64,000 nucleotides of DNA from Melampsora larici-populina 98AG31 (GCF_000204055.1 NW_006768876.1:46370-110369); one strand, 5' to 3'; positions 32,869 to 45,190 are shown, numbered from the stretch's first letter. Notes: a model not told the origin generated them from the sequence alone. Program-made: numbers and translations.

Positions 32869-34341
32869 ATGGCCGATACCTCAAAGCATGAGCAACAAGG
32901 GCTTTTACCACCTATTGATATTAGTTCAGTCGACCGCATTCCTCATATTTGCTCCACCGAGACTGACTCATAGTTCCCTCTTCATATATCAGCTAGGTCT
33001 CGGTTTAATTTGAACACGTATTGTGCGTTCGTCCGGCGCTTTGGCTAACGCGTACCTGCTATGTACGCCGCCAACTTTGCTGACCATCTTCAAAAATCCC
33101 ATGTGATTCGCGAACGCTGTGCGATTTTTTTACGTGGAACTTTTCGAGATTCACAGACGGTCGACTTCGACATTTTATCACTATCACTTCACCTCTCACT
33201 TTACTTCGTTCTGAAAATGATCTTAGACGGGCTCAAAATTTATTGAAAGATTACGCTTCAGGAAATCGGTCAGACCTAGATGAATCGGTGACAACCCAAG
33301 AACAAATTTGGGAGGCCAAGCAACGTCAGAAGCCCAAACCGTTTCCTGCGAGCTTCAAGAGACGTGACGTTAAAGCTAAAATGAATTCTGATTTTCACAG
33401 TCGTCGAATCCTCACTTCATCCGGATACCCATGAGCCAATTCCATTACCCTTTCGACTTTCAGCCTTTGTGCCCACTAACCTCGTCATAGCCACTGGACT
33501 CCTTCTTCCAAACCCGTCACTCGTTTCGATAATAGGCTGGCAATGGGCAAATCAGACCTTGAATGTATGCCTCAACTATGCCAATGCGAACAAGTCAACT
33601 AGCCTAAGTTCGCGTGAGCTGGGGACAGCTTATGTTGCTGCTACAGCAACCTCAGTTGGACTTGCTGTTGGTCTAAGTCGATTAGCTAGGAGGGCAGCTA
33701 CTGGAAGCATGATTGGTCGATTTGTGCCTTTTGTGGCTGTAGCTTCGGCTGGTTGTGTAAACGTGGGTTTGATGCGTTGGAAAGAGATTCAAGATGGGAT
33801 CGATGTTTTTCCTCCAGATATAGAGTCTCCACAATCATTAGGAAAATCAAAAACAGCAGGACTACATGCTGTCAGTCAAACAGCTGCTTCACGAGTTCTG
33901 ACTAACATGTGAGTATCATATGGCTTGGGTAAATCTTTTTGGCGAAGACATAAGATCGCAAGCCTCACTCTTATATGCGGTTCTCAGTCCTACTCTTATC
34001 ATTCCGCCACTTGTGATTGCTGCTCTCCAAAAACGTGGGACGTTTGGAGGTCCACGAGGCAAAGCTCTAGAATTGATTACTAATCTTGGTGAGGTCACCT
34101 ATCCTTTATCACATCTCTATAACATCCTTGTGTTTCATTGAAGCACCCAGGTCTAATTACCTTTTACCTGTCTCTAGGCTTGGTCGGTGGTTCACTCTTT
34201 CTTTTCCTCCCGCCTGCCATAGCTGCTTTTCCTCAACGGGCAACAATCTCAGTTTCACGCCTAGAGCAAGAATTTAAAGGGTTGGTCAACCCGCATACAG
34301 GATCACCTTATACTACAGTTGAATTCAACAAAGGTCTATAG
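32869..34341 (+). CDS. FSF1: sideroflexin (mitochondrial inner-membrane transporter)
   Basis: Sideroflexins carry small amino acids, serine in animals, across the mitochondrial inner membrane for one-carbon metabolism; fungal Fsf1 is the orthologue. Exons 32869-32923, 32993-33022, 33157-33324, 33401-33908, 33955-34088 and 34151-34341 join to exactly 1086 bases, 361 aa. Landmarks: LPPIDI then SRFNLNTYYGRLRHF at the N-terminus (the 30-base second exon supplies most of it); LHPDTHEPIPLPFRLSAFVPTN; the family signature WANQTLNVCLNYANAN; hydrophobic helices around GTAYVAATATSVGLAVG and FVPFVAVASAGCVN; and C-terminal LFLPPAIAAFPQRATISV. Intron 1 has a CTGAC branch site. The 46-base fifth intron (33909-33954) is unusually short and least certain. 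Slightly longer than the usual 320-330 residues. Intact host gene. Confidence 0.92.
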
Positions 34342-35434
34342 ACTGTTTTATCAATCCTCTTGACATTAGGTAGCATTTGGTCAATTGGATGATTTATATT
34401 CCAAGTTTTGAATTTATGCGATTAAGATAAGCTAGGACATGGAATTTATGACCGAACCTGAGAACAAAAAAGCGATGGTAATTTGTTTGCTTTGTTCATG
34501 CTTTGTTTCAGAAAGTGATTGATCATGGGGGCTCAACTTGTGATTATCACACCTCATCACTCCTCTCTTTGTTCATGGCCTATTCACCACATCCTTTCTC
34601 CGCTAGGTCGTCAAGCTCATGTATATGCCTAATCAATATGCTCCAGGACTCATAAGTAGCTAGAAAAGGAGGTATGCATGGTTGGCTCCAATACAATGAA
34701 AATCATCTCAAGGTGTCTCAAGTATGATATTCCATATCAGTGTTGTACCTCACACCGAAGCAAGAGTTATTTGTGAGGTTGAAATTCTTCTCACAGTTGA
34801 TGAGACTCTTTACAGAGCAAGGCTAAAAACTGTGTTGATAAGGAATTGCACTTGTCAATGTTTGTTTTGATGTTTTCAAGTCATGAAATCACAAAAAATA
34901 AAGTAGCAAGGGAACATAAAGTGGGACAAGAGCATAAACTCTCTCATTAGTGTTGAGTTCTATTTATTTTATTCCATTGAATCAATATAGAGGAATAGAG
35001 ACCTTGGTGTGATGTTGGTTGTATTTAGGAGGGTGAGATGATGGTTGATTACAATGGTTTTGTCCAGTGCCATACAATGGATGAGGACTCTGAGCATTCA
35101 CAGCTGTGTGCCATAAACCGTGATGTATGTAGCTTTGGGGTATCTTAATCCACAGCCATTACACCCAAACACATACTTGGGGCATCCACAGTGGCAGCCC
35201 CCAAATTGGGGTTATCAGGGGGTTTCAGGTCAAAAAAGTTTGGTGAAACTTTTTGAAAAACGGACAAGTTTTTTAAATTTTACGTTTTTTTTTTCTGCAA
35301 ATATACAGTCAACAGAATTTGGCACACCTAAAAAGGTGTCCCAATTTTTTTAAATTTACAGTATATTTTGCAACATCAGACAACTTGTTGGACTGTAAAA
35401 TACCGTCAATTTCTTGACTTGAAACCCAAACTTA
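34342..35434. other. non-coding 3' flank, no gene seen
   Basis: 3' UTR of the sideroflexin gene and AT-rich spacer. Poly-T and poly-A runs near 35280-35350. No exon supported. Confidence 0.35.
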
Positions 35435-36365
35435 GGCCCCGTTTGGTTGCGAGTATTTTACTGTGGTATTTGGAGCATCACAGTAAAATAATTGCAAATT
35501 AAATTTGGACGTTTGGTAGCCCAAATTGAGAGATTAACGTACCACATTATTTGGACAATAATTGCCCAATGATGTGGTCATCTTACAAACTCCTTTTGGC
35601 GATTAATTCTGATTACCTCCAATTATTTCCGTACTTGAGAAGGGGACTTGTCCAATTTCAACCTCTTCCCATGCTTGTGATTACAATCCAGGAAATCCTT
35701 TTATAGGCATCATTGCCTCATTGATCTCATTACTTCATCAATCACTCCACCTGGTCAATCATCAAAATCATCACTTTTTGATATCATTGCTTCAACAATA
35801 TCATTGTGTCTTCAAATCATTGTTTGTTAATTTCAAGTTATCAAAATCATCATCTGTTGATATCATCACTCTGGAAGTGAAATTTGAATGATGCGACTAA
35901 TGAGAATAATGAGAAAGATGAGGATAACAAGATTGATGAGAAACATGACAACATTGTGTGTCATGACAAAGATGATCTTTTGGATCGAGCTCGATTCAAG
36001 AATGATAAAGTAGAAATAAAATGTAATTACATGAAACTTTTGATGATCTAATGACCTGTTTTAATGAAAGCCGAGATAGATAAATTGACTGAGTAAACAA
36101 GAGATTTGATGAACCTGATTGATGAAGAATCAATAATGAGAATTTTAAATTTTGAGTTGAATAAAAAATTGTTAGTTGTCACAAGCGCTGTAATTTGACT
36201 TTGGTTGTGAGTTGCCAAACAATGATTCTTAAAAACCACCGTTTATTTTTGTACTCCGATTAAATTGTGAGTTGGAACCTTTCCTGCATTATTTCCTCAT
36301 TTCCTGTGGTACACTTTTACTGTAGTACACCAAAATCAATTGCAACCAAAAGGGCCCACGGGGCC
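35435..36365. mobile_element. Tourist-like MITE, 931 bp, TTA duplication
   Basis: Left end GGCCCCGTTTGGTTGC and right end whose reverse complement reads GGCCCCGTGGGCCCTTTTGG are inverted repeats, followed inward by matching TTTACTGTGGTA / TTTTACTGTAGTAC. TTA flanks both ends (35432-35434, 36366-36368). GGCCCCGTTTGG-type ends with a TTA duplication are typical of PIF/Harbinger MITEs. Confidence 0.8.
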
Positions 36366-36581
36366 TTAGCCATAGGGTTCCTGATATATACTGCAGTGGC
36401 AGCCCCTATAGCCAAACTTTTCTAGGGCCATTGCTAAATTTTGAGCTTCTGTTGCCAAATTTGACTGGATATTGGCAAGCCCCAAAACATGGCTACTTGC
36501 CCTTTCCCATAGTCACGTGAAGCCCACTCCAATCTGGAAAAGATCTTCTGTGTCTCTCCTTCAAGACTCATTCTGGGATAG

Positions 36582-37379
36582 TGTGAGGGGTCAGCTACTT
36601 TCTGGCTGACTCTTCACTAAAAAGGAAGTGTGTGAGGTCTTGAATGAAGTCTTCACGGGTACACCCAAGTGAAGACTGCAGTTAGTTGACCTCTCAGGAG
36701 AGGGCATATTGCCAGTGGGATGGCAGAGTAATCCCTCTAAGGATCTTACTCTGAGCTCTGGTTGATCTTACAACTCTGGAGCCTGCAGTACTTTAGACTC
36801 TGAGGATTCAGAGGTGCCGCGGGGTACTTTAGACTCTTATAAAGAGGAACCCTTTGCAAATTCCAAGCTTGTTCTGTTATCTATTAATCCCACAAGCTCA
36901 GAACACCACTTGAGGTTTTACAATAACCTGAATGAAAATAGAACTATGATAATCAAGGGTACAACAATATCACTATACTCAGTATTCTTGGTGAAGAATC
37001 AAGTAAGATGCGATGAGGAGTTGCGGTATGACAATAAGTTGGTTCTTCTTCCAAAGTGGGAAGAAGAGGGGTTTATATATGCTAGACCTAGGCATCAACT
37101 TGTGGTTGGCACTTAGGTTTGCTTTTCTTTGAGTTAGGTTTGGGTTGGGTTTGGGTTAGGTATACTATTACTGGTTAAGTCATAGTAAGTCTTTTTACTT
37201 AATTGACTCTTGAAACTGAGCCATGAGTTGTAATTCTTATTGTTTTAGACAAGTTTCATATATTTACATATGTATTACATATATTTACATATGTATTACA
37301 TATATTTACATATGTATTACATATATTTACATGTGTGTTTGTTAGTCCGTGGTCCTGTACACAGGGCTCAGGGCTGACA
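36582..37379. repeat. solo LTR (798 bp)
   Basis: Starts TGTGAGGGGTCAGC and ends GGGCTCAGGGCTGACA. Flanks GATAG and GATAT are a duplication with one mismatch. Homologous over its length to the solo LTR at 56937-57648 (shared TACACCCAAGTGAAGACT, CAACTTGTGGTTGGC and CACAGGGCTCAGGG-like ends). Internally, 37255-37340 holds about four copies of a 21-base ACATATATTTACATATGTATT unit. Confidence 0.8.
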
Positions 37380-37398
37380 GATATGCAACACTCAACAC

Positions 37399-38189
37399 CA
37401 TGGATCCAGCCCTCATAGCTCTGTCAATTCCTTCAGATTCAGATCCTCTCAACAATCAAACTCCCATCAACAACATCAAAACAGAAACTAATCAAGGACC
37501 TAACAATGGAAATCAAATAGATGGAACTGACAAGAACAAATCTTGTGGTAACTGAGGAAAAAACTGAACCATTCCAGAGGATCACCAACCATGCATTTCT
37601 TGGGGAGAGATCAGCATGGATCCGGTTATTGGTATTCAGCAGAATTGTGAATCTTACTGGAACTTAATCCACGAAAATTACATCAAGTTCAAGGAGAAAC
37701 TATTGCATGACTCTGTATGCACTGCGAGCTCTCTCAAACCCTCATGTGAAAAAATATCTCCAGCAATCACCAAGTTTGCACTCAACTTTGCCCAGGCCAA
37801 ATGTTGAGCTCAAAGTGGCCAGGTTGCTGGAGATATTGTATGTTACATTACTCTGTGAGCCTGAACTATACATAAACTCATCAATTTGGATTGATCAGCT
37901 TCAATTTTCCAAAGATCTGTATCAGGCAGATACTGGTGATGAATTTGCATTTGATCATTGCTGGGTGATTCTTAGAAACTGTGGCAAATGGAAGGACTTA
38001 CCCATAGACCACAAAGGAAAGATTGCATCAGCAAAGAAAAACCCTCAAAAACATGCACTGTCTTCCAACCCACCTTCTAGTGCTGCATTGGTCATTGAAC
38101 TGGACCAAGACAAGAACAGCAAGGATGCATACTCTATGACCTCTCATTCAACTTGTCCAATGGGCACAAAAGCTGCAAAGATGGCCTGA
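37399..38189 (+). pseudogene. decayed NAM-associated / Myb-like partner of a Pong-type transposon
   Basis: Frames shift along the stretch, so it is broken. Fragments keep the landmarks of the accessory protein that accompanies plant-type Pong/Harbinger transposases: SWGEISMDPVIGIQQNCESYWNLIHENY (SANT-like), DTGDEFAFDHCWVILRNCGKWKD, and a final CPMGTKAAKMA like the GxKAAK end of NAM-associated proteins. The accessory protein normally binds element ends together with the transposase. Its partner remnant lies at 40600-41146 on the other strand. Confidence 0.65.
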
Positions 38190-38975
38190 AAACTTGTGAT
38201 GATGATCATTCATCCTCCAATGCTCAAATAGACAACATCAACAAGTCTAATTGAGCACTGGCTTGTGCAACCAAGTATAAGGCAGCGGCCCTGCCCGGAT
38301 TTCCTAGGTAAAGATTATGTCAAAGGATCCTAAAGGCATGGAAGCAGACCATTGCAAGTATTACTTGATGAAACAGCATGATGTGCTAGCTCAATACAAG
38401 GCCAGGTAAGATTCATTTCCCTGTGTTCTCATCCTGAAGATATACTCATGGCATTGGTATTCTTTTTTGAGCTCACTAACTCTGTTGACCAGCTTTGGAC
38501 AAGCAAATGTTGATAGAGAAAATTTATATTTATTCCTGATTCTTTTTGAACATGACATAGGAAATGAAAAGAGTATGAGCAAACAGCTATGAAGCTTATC
38601 AGAGAATCAGATATAGAACTAAATTGATTGAGTCAAAGCAAACTGAACCAACAGATACCATTATTAATATCAAGACAATCAAGTGGAATATGAAATGGTT
38701 TCCACTAACTAAAACATTTAAAAACAATCAATCTGATTTGAAGTCAATTTGATTGATTAAATTGATCAGGCCTGAAGTTCATATAACACAAGGCAAGAAG
38801 GGAAACGATTGATGGATACTTTCAGTCACTTCTAAATTAACCAGAACTCCACATTGTCCACTTCTGCATTACCATAACCTTCATAACTTGCGTAAACATA
38901 TTGGAATTCGAATTGAAAGTTTCTAATGAGGAGAGTTGTAAGTGAAAAGATATAATCTAAATCTAATTTTTTTAA

Positions 38976-40355
38976 CACTACAACAAATGACATCTTTACC
39001 CAGGGGTATAGAAAAGTAGTGTGGGCATAGAAAACTATTGGTAGGGTACTTTTCTATACCAATAAAAAATGCTTTTGATAAACCTATGTAAGATATTTCA
39101 GATTGAGAAATTGAGTATTATCTTTGCCCTGACTCAGCTGTATGTATTGGGACCCAAAGGCAGTGCTACAGTGCGCAGAATCTCAATTTTCTGTTTTTTG
39201 ATATTTTTATCCTAAAATACAATTCTATGGTGATAAAAGAGATCCTCAACCATGTTCAGCAATGTATGTGAGTATGTATGCACAATCTTACACAGATTGC
39301 CAGACACTTTTTACATATGTACCACCCACTTTGGCAAAAAAAGTTGCATTAATAATTTAATGCAACTTTTACATCACGGTGAGAAAATTTCTCACCGTGT
39401 ATGTATATGTAACACCACACAACAGTGTGCTTGTTAGAAAGGTTTGGTAACCAAATAAAAAGCAAAATCACCATGGTGATAATGAATCACAATGGTGTCT
39501 TTTACCATTTGGAACAACAAGGTCATTTGTTGATTGAGTTCAAAAACCAAAAAAAAAACTTAATCGCTCTCATTGCTCTCAATATCATCTACCTGTTCAA
39601 CTTCTGCAATTATTTTTTAAGCAATTTGATTGATGATAACATGGTCAATGACCAAGCTCTTCACTGTTGGCAGCAAAGTTGAATTGGTGGAAATGATGTC
39701 TTTTGAGGAAGTCAGATTTGAGTCTGAATCAACACCACAATGAGATTGAAAAGTTTAAGTATAGAAAAAGGTTGAGGTGGTGATGATTTGAATGGTTTGC
39801 AATTGAAGACAACAGGGCTTGTAGAAAACAAAGAAAAAAAATGGTGAGGTCCGAAATAACTGGTGGTGATGGCTTGAGAAGAGAGAACAATGAAAAGTCG
39901 CAGTCGCATTAATTTGAAAATATTTGACTTTTAGTTGTTTTCAAGAATGCGCACAATCTTTGCACATATGTGCAGAGATCCGTGTATCTCTTTTGTTGCA
40001 TGTTTGTTTACCAAACGAGATTTTTGGGTGACATATGCGACCGAAAATCACTGCGCTTTTTTGGTGGTGCACAGTCGGTTGCATAGGTCACACACCGGTT
40101 GCCAAAGTGGGTGTACAATATGACTGATGGACCATGCTTTCCCATTGGACAAGGCTCAAGAAGGGCTTTGAGTCTAAATTTATATTCAGTCCCTGTGGTC
40201 ATGTGGATATTTTCATCTGTGGGTATAGAGCAGAATGGTATGTCTAGGCAGAGAGGACACGATCTCTATGGGTATAGAAAAGTACTTCACCCATAGTTTT
40301 CTATGCCTGCACTACTTTTCTATACCCCTGGGTAAAGATGTCATTTGGTGTAGTG
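38976..40355. mobile_element. non-autonomous CACTA element, 1380 bp, TAA duplication
   Basis: Ends CACTACAACAAATGACATC and (reverse complement of right end) CACTACACCAAATGACATC, extending as about 85 bp inverted repeats that include CCCAGGGGTATAGAAAAG. Flanked by TAA (38973-38975, 40356-40358). CACTA ends with 3 bp duplications define the CACTA/En-Spm superfamily. No transposase inside. It has split the decayed Pong-type pair. Confidence 0.85.
39339..39399. repeat. two adjacent perfect hairpins inside the CACTA element
   Basis: AAAAGTTGCATTA/TAATGCAACTTTT (39339-39370) is a 13 bp stem with a 6-base loop. CACGGTGAGAAA/TTTCTCACCGTG (39375-39399) is a 12 bp stem around a single base. Both are perfect. 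Confidence 0.85.
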
Positions 40356-40599
40356 TAATGAGATTTCTTCTTTTCCATTGTCTTCTTCTTCAGCTTGATC
40401 ATCTTCAAATCCTTCATTGTTTGATTGGGTATCTTGAGAGGTAAGATTCACCAATAGTTGAAGTAGATTGGATGACAACATTTTTGAAGTTGGATGTGGA
40501 TACAAAATCAAAATCAATTTGGTTGATTTGGTCTGGCGGCAATGAACGTTCCCATGAAGATATTCATTGTGAGAGTTTGCAAATACTGGTGTTCCCTGA

Positions 40600-41146
40600 G
40601 GTCAAGCTTTGTAGTCCTCATGGAAAAGATTCCAGATTTCCCACTGATTCTCATCCCACTCATCTTCAATTATCATGTTGTGCAGTATAATGCACACTAT
40701 CATGATATCAAACAAGTCAGACTTGCACCATCCTTGTATAGGCCCTTGAATAATGTGCCAACACCCTTGTAGAAAACCAAAAGCTTGCTCCACATACTTT
40801 TGAAATGCTTCTTGTATCTGAGCAAACAACTTTGTTAAGTTGAAGTTTGAAGATGTCAGTTGAGATTGGACTGTGGTTGTGCAATGTATATTCAATTGAC
40901 CTTATTGGCATCTTCTTGAGGATTGGAGATAGATTTTATTAAAGTTGACCATTTCAGATAAATGCTATCTGCCAAGAAATAAGCATGTTCATACCAATGT
41001 CCATTTACATACTGTAAAGCTTGAGTCAGGTGCTTCACCTTCAAAATACAGTGCATAGAGTGGTGTTTGAGATAGGACACTGATGTCATTGAGAGTTCCT
41101 GGAAGTCCAAAGTAGGCGTGCCAGATCCAGAGGTTGTATGAAGCAA
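40600..41146 (-). pseudogene. decayed Pong-type (plant-like PIF/Harbinger) DDE transposase fragment
   Basis: Two frames hold the C-terminal half of a Plant_tran-type nuclease: HAYFLADSIYLKWSTLIKSI (the LADGIYP-like block) and, in another frame, AQIQEAFQKYVEQAFGFLQGCWHIIQGP..DLFDIMIVCIILHNMIIEDEWDEN, which matches the ERAFGVLQ..R..I..P..IM.ACIILHNMIVE pattern. A disruption separates the two at about 40890. The N-terminal half is absent. Convergent with the accessory remnant at 37399-38189. Confidence 0.7.
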
Positions 41147-41821
41147 CGGCTTCTAATATCAATGTTGAATTTTTTTCTTTGCCTTTGTGGATTGTACACA
41201 GCCTTTGATATATTGGTTATATATTACAAGTTAGTCTTTGGGTAGATACATATATACTCAGGGATGACAATATGGAGCTAGCTAGAAGTCAAGCTTTTTA
41301 CAGTTTTCTTGAGCCACTCCAAATCTCTAGCCACGTTAGATTTTGAGAGTGAATCCAGAAAACAACTTTTAATGTCTTGCACTTATTACCTAGCTATGTT
41401 CCTCCACACTTCAAGAAGAGGCCTTTTTCTCAGTGAAGGCAAAATTCTTGTAGCCAAGGGGCAGTGTCAAAGATTCCTCATGCTCAGCCTAGAGGGATTC
41501 TTGTTATGATATATATGATATGCCATTTAGGATAAAACTTAAAGCAGGTGACAGTGGATCTCTTTGCATTCTTAACCTGGCAGAAGCCCCTGCACCTTGA
41601 TAAGATCTGCAGTCAATCTGATGATCTTATTTCTTAAGCACAAAGTTCTAGACACACCAGATTCTGACAATGAGATCTAAGCCACTTGGAGTATAATTTA
41701 GAAGGTGTGAAGGAGCCCTTCAACTGATGAAGGGGGATAGGGCAATTTTTTTGGACAACTCCACCACATTGAGTTGTTATGGGCTTAGTTGGAAGGTTGG
41801 ATTTGAAAATTGCAAGTATAA
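41147..41821. other. LTR-like tail and spacer
   Basis: Around 41180-41270 the sequence ends AGGGATGACA like the solo LTRs of the window, so an LTR remnant is likely, but no start or duplication could be fixed. The rest shows no gene. Confidence 0.3.
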
Positions 41822-42605
41822 GGGCTCATTTGGTACAACTTAATTTAAGCTACTTATGTCAAAATTTGACTTTCATAAGTCGAGTTTCGAAAAGCCCGTT
41901 TGGCACGGAGATTCTCGAACTTTCCAAAGTTACTTATGGGACCCATAAGTAGCATATTTGGCGACTTAAAATAAAGAGCTCAAGAGCTCTTTATTTTCCA
42001 ATAAGCTACTTATTGACCCCCAAAATCTCGATCACTTTTCTTTTTTTTAAAAAATTTACAAGTCCAATCTTCCATACCCCCCTGTCCGCACTTCAACTCA
42101 GATCAACGTCGTCGTAAAAAGAAGTCTCGATTCACTCTCATCTTCAAACACCACATCCAAAAGTCACGATACGGAAACCATATAATCCAATGTCATTAAA
42201 AAACATCTTGTAAGAAAAGTAGTTCAACATAATTGGATTTGCAAGACAAACAACGTTTATGATTTTTTGTGAAAGGTTTTTCAACTTATACAATATATCA
42301 ATCCACATTCGATCGATTCTTGAGGAATCGATCAAATCTCTAGACAAGAAAATCGCTTGTAAAAAAGTAAAACAATGGGTAGTTCTGGAACTAGAGATGA
42401 AACGAAGAAAAGGGAAAGTAAGAAAAAGTGAAAAGATATGGAACGGTCAACCAGATTTTGGCTGCCAAACGAAATTCGGCTTTTATGTACTTTTAAGTTA
42501 ACTTTTATCAAGAAGTCAACTTAAAACCAAAATCGACTTTCCGGGGTCGGAAAGTTCGTACCTTATAAAAGGTACAAAATTTTGTAAGTCGTACCAAACG
42601 TGCCC
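41822..42605. mobile_element. Tourist-like MITE, 784 bp, TAA duplication
   Basis: Left GGGCTCATTTGGTACAACTTA and right (reverse complement) GGGCACGTTTGGTACGACTTA are inverted repeats, flanked by TAA at 41819-41821 and 42606-42608. No transposase inside. Confidence 0.85.
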
Positions 42606-42842
42606 TAAGACTTGCTAAGCTCTACCATTTGGGAACCAAAAACTGAGTAATGAGTAGCTACATCAGTACAATATCATGTTGGGCATTATCAACATATCAC
42701 ATAGCTCTCCTTGGTAAATCTGTACTTCCTCAATACAAATGACCATCTTCCAAGCGGTTGTTAATTTATCACAACTCTCTTGTCTTACAAAACTAAACTA
42801 GAGGTTTTTTGTACAGTAGATCCCATAAAGGATGAAATCAAG

Positions 42843-43463
42843 AATTTTTCAAAATCAAGTGATGGTCCTTGCGCCCGGCAGTAAAGTTAAGATCGACTGT
42901 GCAATCTGTCAAACTTACACGCCACATCACAGATGCTTACTCCAAAAAAACAATCTATAGTCTTATAATTTTTGATTGTTCTCCAAGTCCCGGTGTCCAA
43001 TTGGTTTGAAGCCTCTGGCTGAAGAGCATGGTTCAAAAGAAGTCAGTGTTCGACTTGTTCCTGCCTTTTGTTTCCTCGGTTTTCTTTGTGAAGATCAATA
43101 TTGACCAATAGACCTGATGCAGACAAAGAAGACCAGTGTGTCTATCTTATTGTGATAGTTTTTGTTTTATGGCAAAAAGCAAAAAAAGACTTGTAAAGTT
43201 AAGAAATAAATGCCAAAAAGAGAGGGAATCAAACACACAAAGGTAGCCTTTCAGCGGACGGAATCCCAACAAATGCCAAGGCCAGATCATGCTGCTAAAC
43301 CACAACAGTTTTTGCTGATGTCCTTATTCCTGGTATAGATTCCATCATACATTGGGGATATGTATGTATTTATATTTGATGTGGCGTGTAAGTTCGACAG
43401 ATTGCACAGTCGATCTTAACTTTACTGCCGGGCGCACGGACCACCAGTTGATTTTGAAAAATT
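42843..43463. mobile_element. foldback element, 621 bp, about 90 bp inverted repeats
   Basis: AATTTTTCAAAATCAA..GCGCCCGGCAGTAAAGTTAAG..CTTACACGCCACATC at the left returns inverted at 43375-43463 with few mismatches. AAG flanks both sides (42840-42842, 43464-43466). Superfamily unclear: the ends do not look like CACTA or Tourist. Confidence 0.75.
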
Positions 43464-43771
43464 AAGGTCCAGGCGCAGAATCAACCTCTTTTTCAGTCGT
43501 TTTCCAATTGTAGAGTTGTTTTAGACTTCGAAATCAGCGTCCAAGTTCATGCAGAGTTTGAGTGATTGACTACAGAGTGTCCTGCACTGTTCCATCTAAA
43601 CCCATGACCTTTGGGATGTCCCTTTCAGTGACATTTAGTACGCCTGTGGACCAAGAACATATGATCATTCATGTATTGGACTCGCCTTCAACTTCCGTCT
43701 TATCCCTTTTCGCCTTCAACCTCAGCATACGACTGTTACACCTCCGCTCCCAAGCTCAGTTTCCTGACGCC

Positions 43772-45190
43772 ATGCAGGCCAATTCGTTACTGTTCCAACC
43801 AAATGGGCTTCCTACCCGCGGTTCTCCTGCTTTGCGTAATTCAATGCTAATGCTCGTCTGGTGGCATATCTACAAGTTTGAAGAACTTCGCAAGGTCCTA
43901 CAATACCTGAATTACATCAAACAACTGGGAGGAGATCCACTCCCCGACTTGTCGGCACGACGGGTGAATGTCGAGACGTGGCATCCTCGAATCAGCCAAC
44001 TCACCACCCGATTCCATCCGGACGAGATTTTGGCGATCCACCACTGGGGTGGTTTTCCCCAAACAGTGATCCTGCCGAATTGTGCTCGAGAAGATGGTCG
44101 TACAGCTCTAGCAATCTACATGGCTTGGTTGGCGACGCCTTCTCGCTACTTTTATCTGTCACAAATCTTTGGCCGAGAACTGTCAATCATTGGTAGGATC
44201 TGTTGCTGGGTCCAAGCGTGGATATATGAGAACTGGGGTTCTCTTTTGCAATGGGATCCCCGTCGATTACCTCCCGACGTACTTGAAGGCTTTGCAGCCA
44301 GTTTGGTGGAAGAGAGGAATTGCCCCATGGACAATTGTGTGGGGGTTTTAGACGGTCAGTTGGCCTGCTAGCTCATTGTGTTTTCTTGGTCCGATTCTGA
44401 CACGGGGCTTTCAGGAACCGTGTGGCACATGGCACAACCTAAGTATAACCAGCGGGCTTTTTACAATGGCCACAAGCGAGTCCACAGCCTGAAATACCAG
44501 GCCGTGGTTACCCCCGAGTGAGTCAACCTTTCCCTTCCTTTCAATGTTCATCGGCTGAGCTCACGTCCTCCATCCCATTATTGCTAGTGGTATTACTGCC
44601 GATCTCACAGAGGCCTACATTGGCTCTCGCCACGACATAGCAATCTTGAGGATGTCGAGCCTAAGTGAGGCATTGGAAAAAGATGCGAAAGGGTTTCATG
44701 GTTGTCAAATGATGTTATACGGTGATCAAGGGTATCAAAACTTGGCTGTCTTACTGACTCCATACCCAGGTCTCAACCTTGGCCCAGAACAATCAGTGTT
44801 CAATCGGATCATGTCAAGTCTCCGGGTTGCTGTTGAACATGAGTTTGGCCGGTTGAGAAATATATTCCGAATGACTCAGTACAAGGGTGAGTCATTTTCT
44901 TTCTATGACTCATATATTCAAACGATATATGTATTTGTATGAGTATGTGGATTCTAATATCCATGTTTTTGGCGCATTCAACAGACAATTTACGGTTCTA
45001 TGTCAATGAACTAAACTCATTCTACCATTGTGCAGTTATCTTGAAAAATTTCTTGGTTTGTTGCGGTCGAGGCCCGCTAGGTGGGGTGGCAGCTCCTCCC
45101 ACCTTGGAGGCTTATTTGGGGAGTCGCAGGATGCCTGGTGATTGGCTACCTAGAAATCGAGCCAATGATGACCTCGATGATCTGAACTAG
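43772..45190 (+). CDS. PIF/Harbinger DDE transposase, 396 aa
   Basis: Nuclease of a PIF/Harbinger transposon. Exons 43772-44354, 44415-44517, 44588-44886 and 44985-45190 join to exactly 1191 bases with no internal stop. ATG 43772 was taken as start; the frame is open further upstream to about 43562, so a longer form is possible. The DDE_Tnp_4 core is intact: D194 in CVGVLDG, followed by TVWHMAQP, NGHKRVHSLKYQAVVTPDG and IGSRHDIAILR; D275 in LYGDQGYQ; E312 in VEHEFGRLRNIF. The N-terminal half carries the usual helical region before the nuclease. Its convergent partner at 46031-48341 supplies the DNA-binding protein these elements need. Probably competent, but element termini were not found. 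Confidence 0.85.

Noticed and set aside
35185..36415. CAGTGGCAGCCCC on both sides of the MITE as ends of an outer element
   Set aside because: The copies are in direct orientation, and surrounding sequence does not extend the match, so no boundary could be set.
43245..43335. tRNA-like gene on the - strand (A-box TGGTTTAGCAG, weak B-box)
   Set aside because: The A-box fits, but the T arm and acceptor stem do not pair and the B-box has two mismatches. At best a tRNA-derived relic inside the foldback element.
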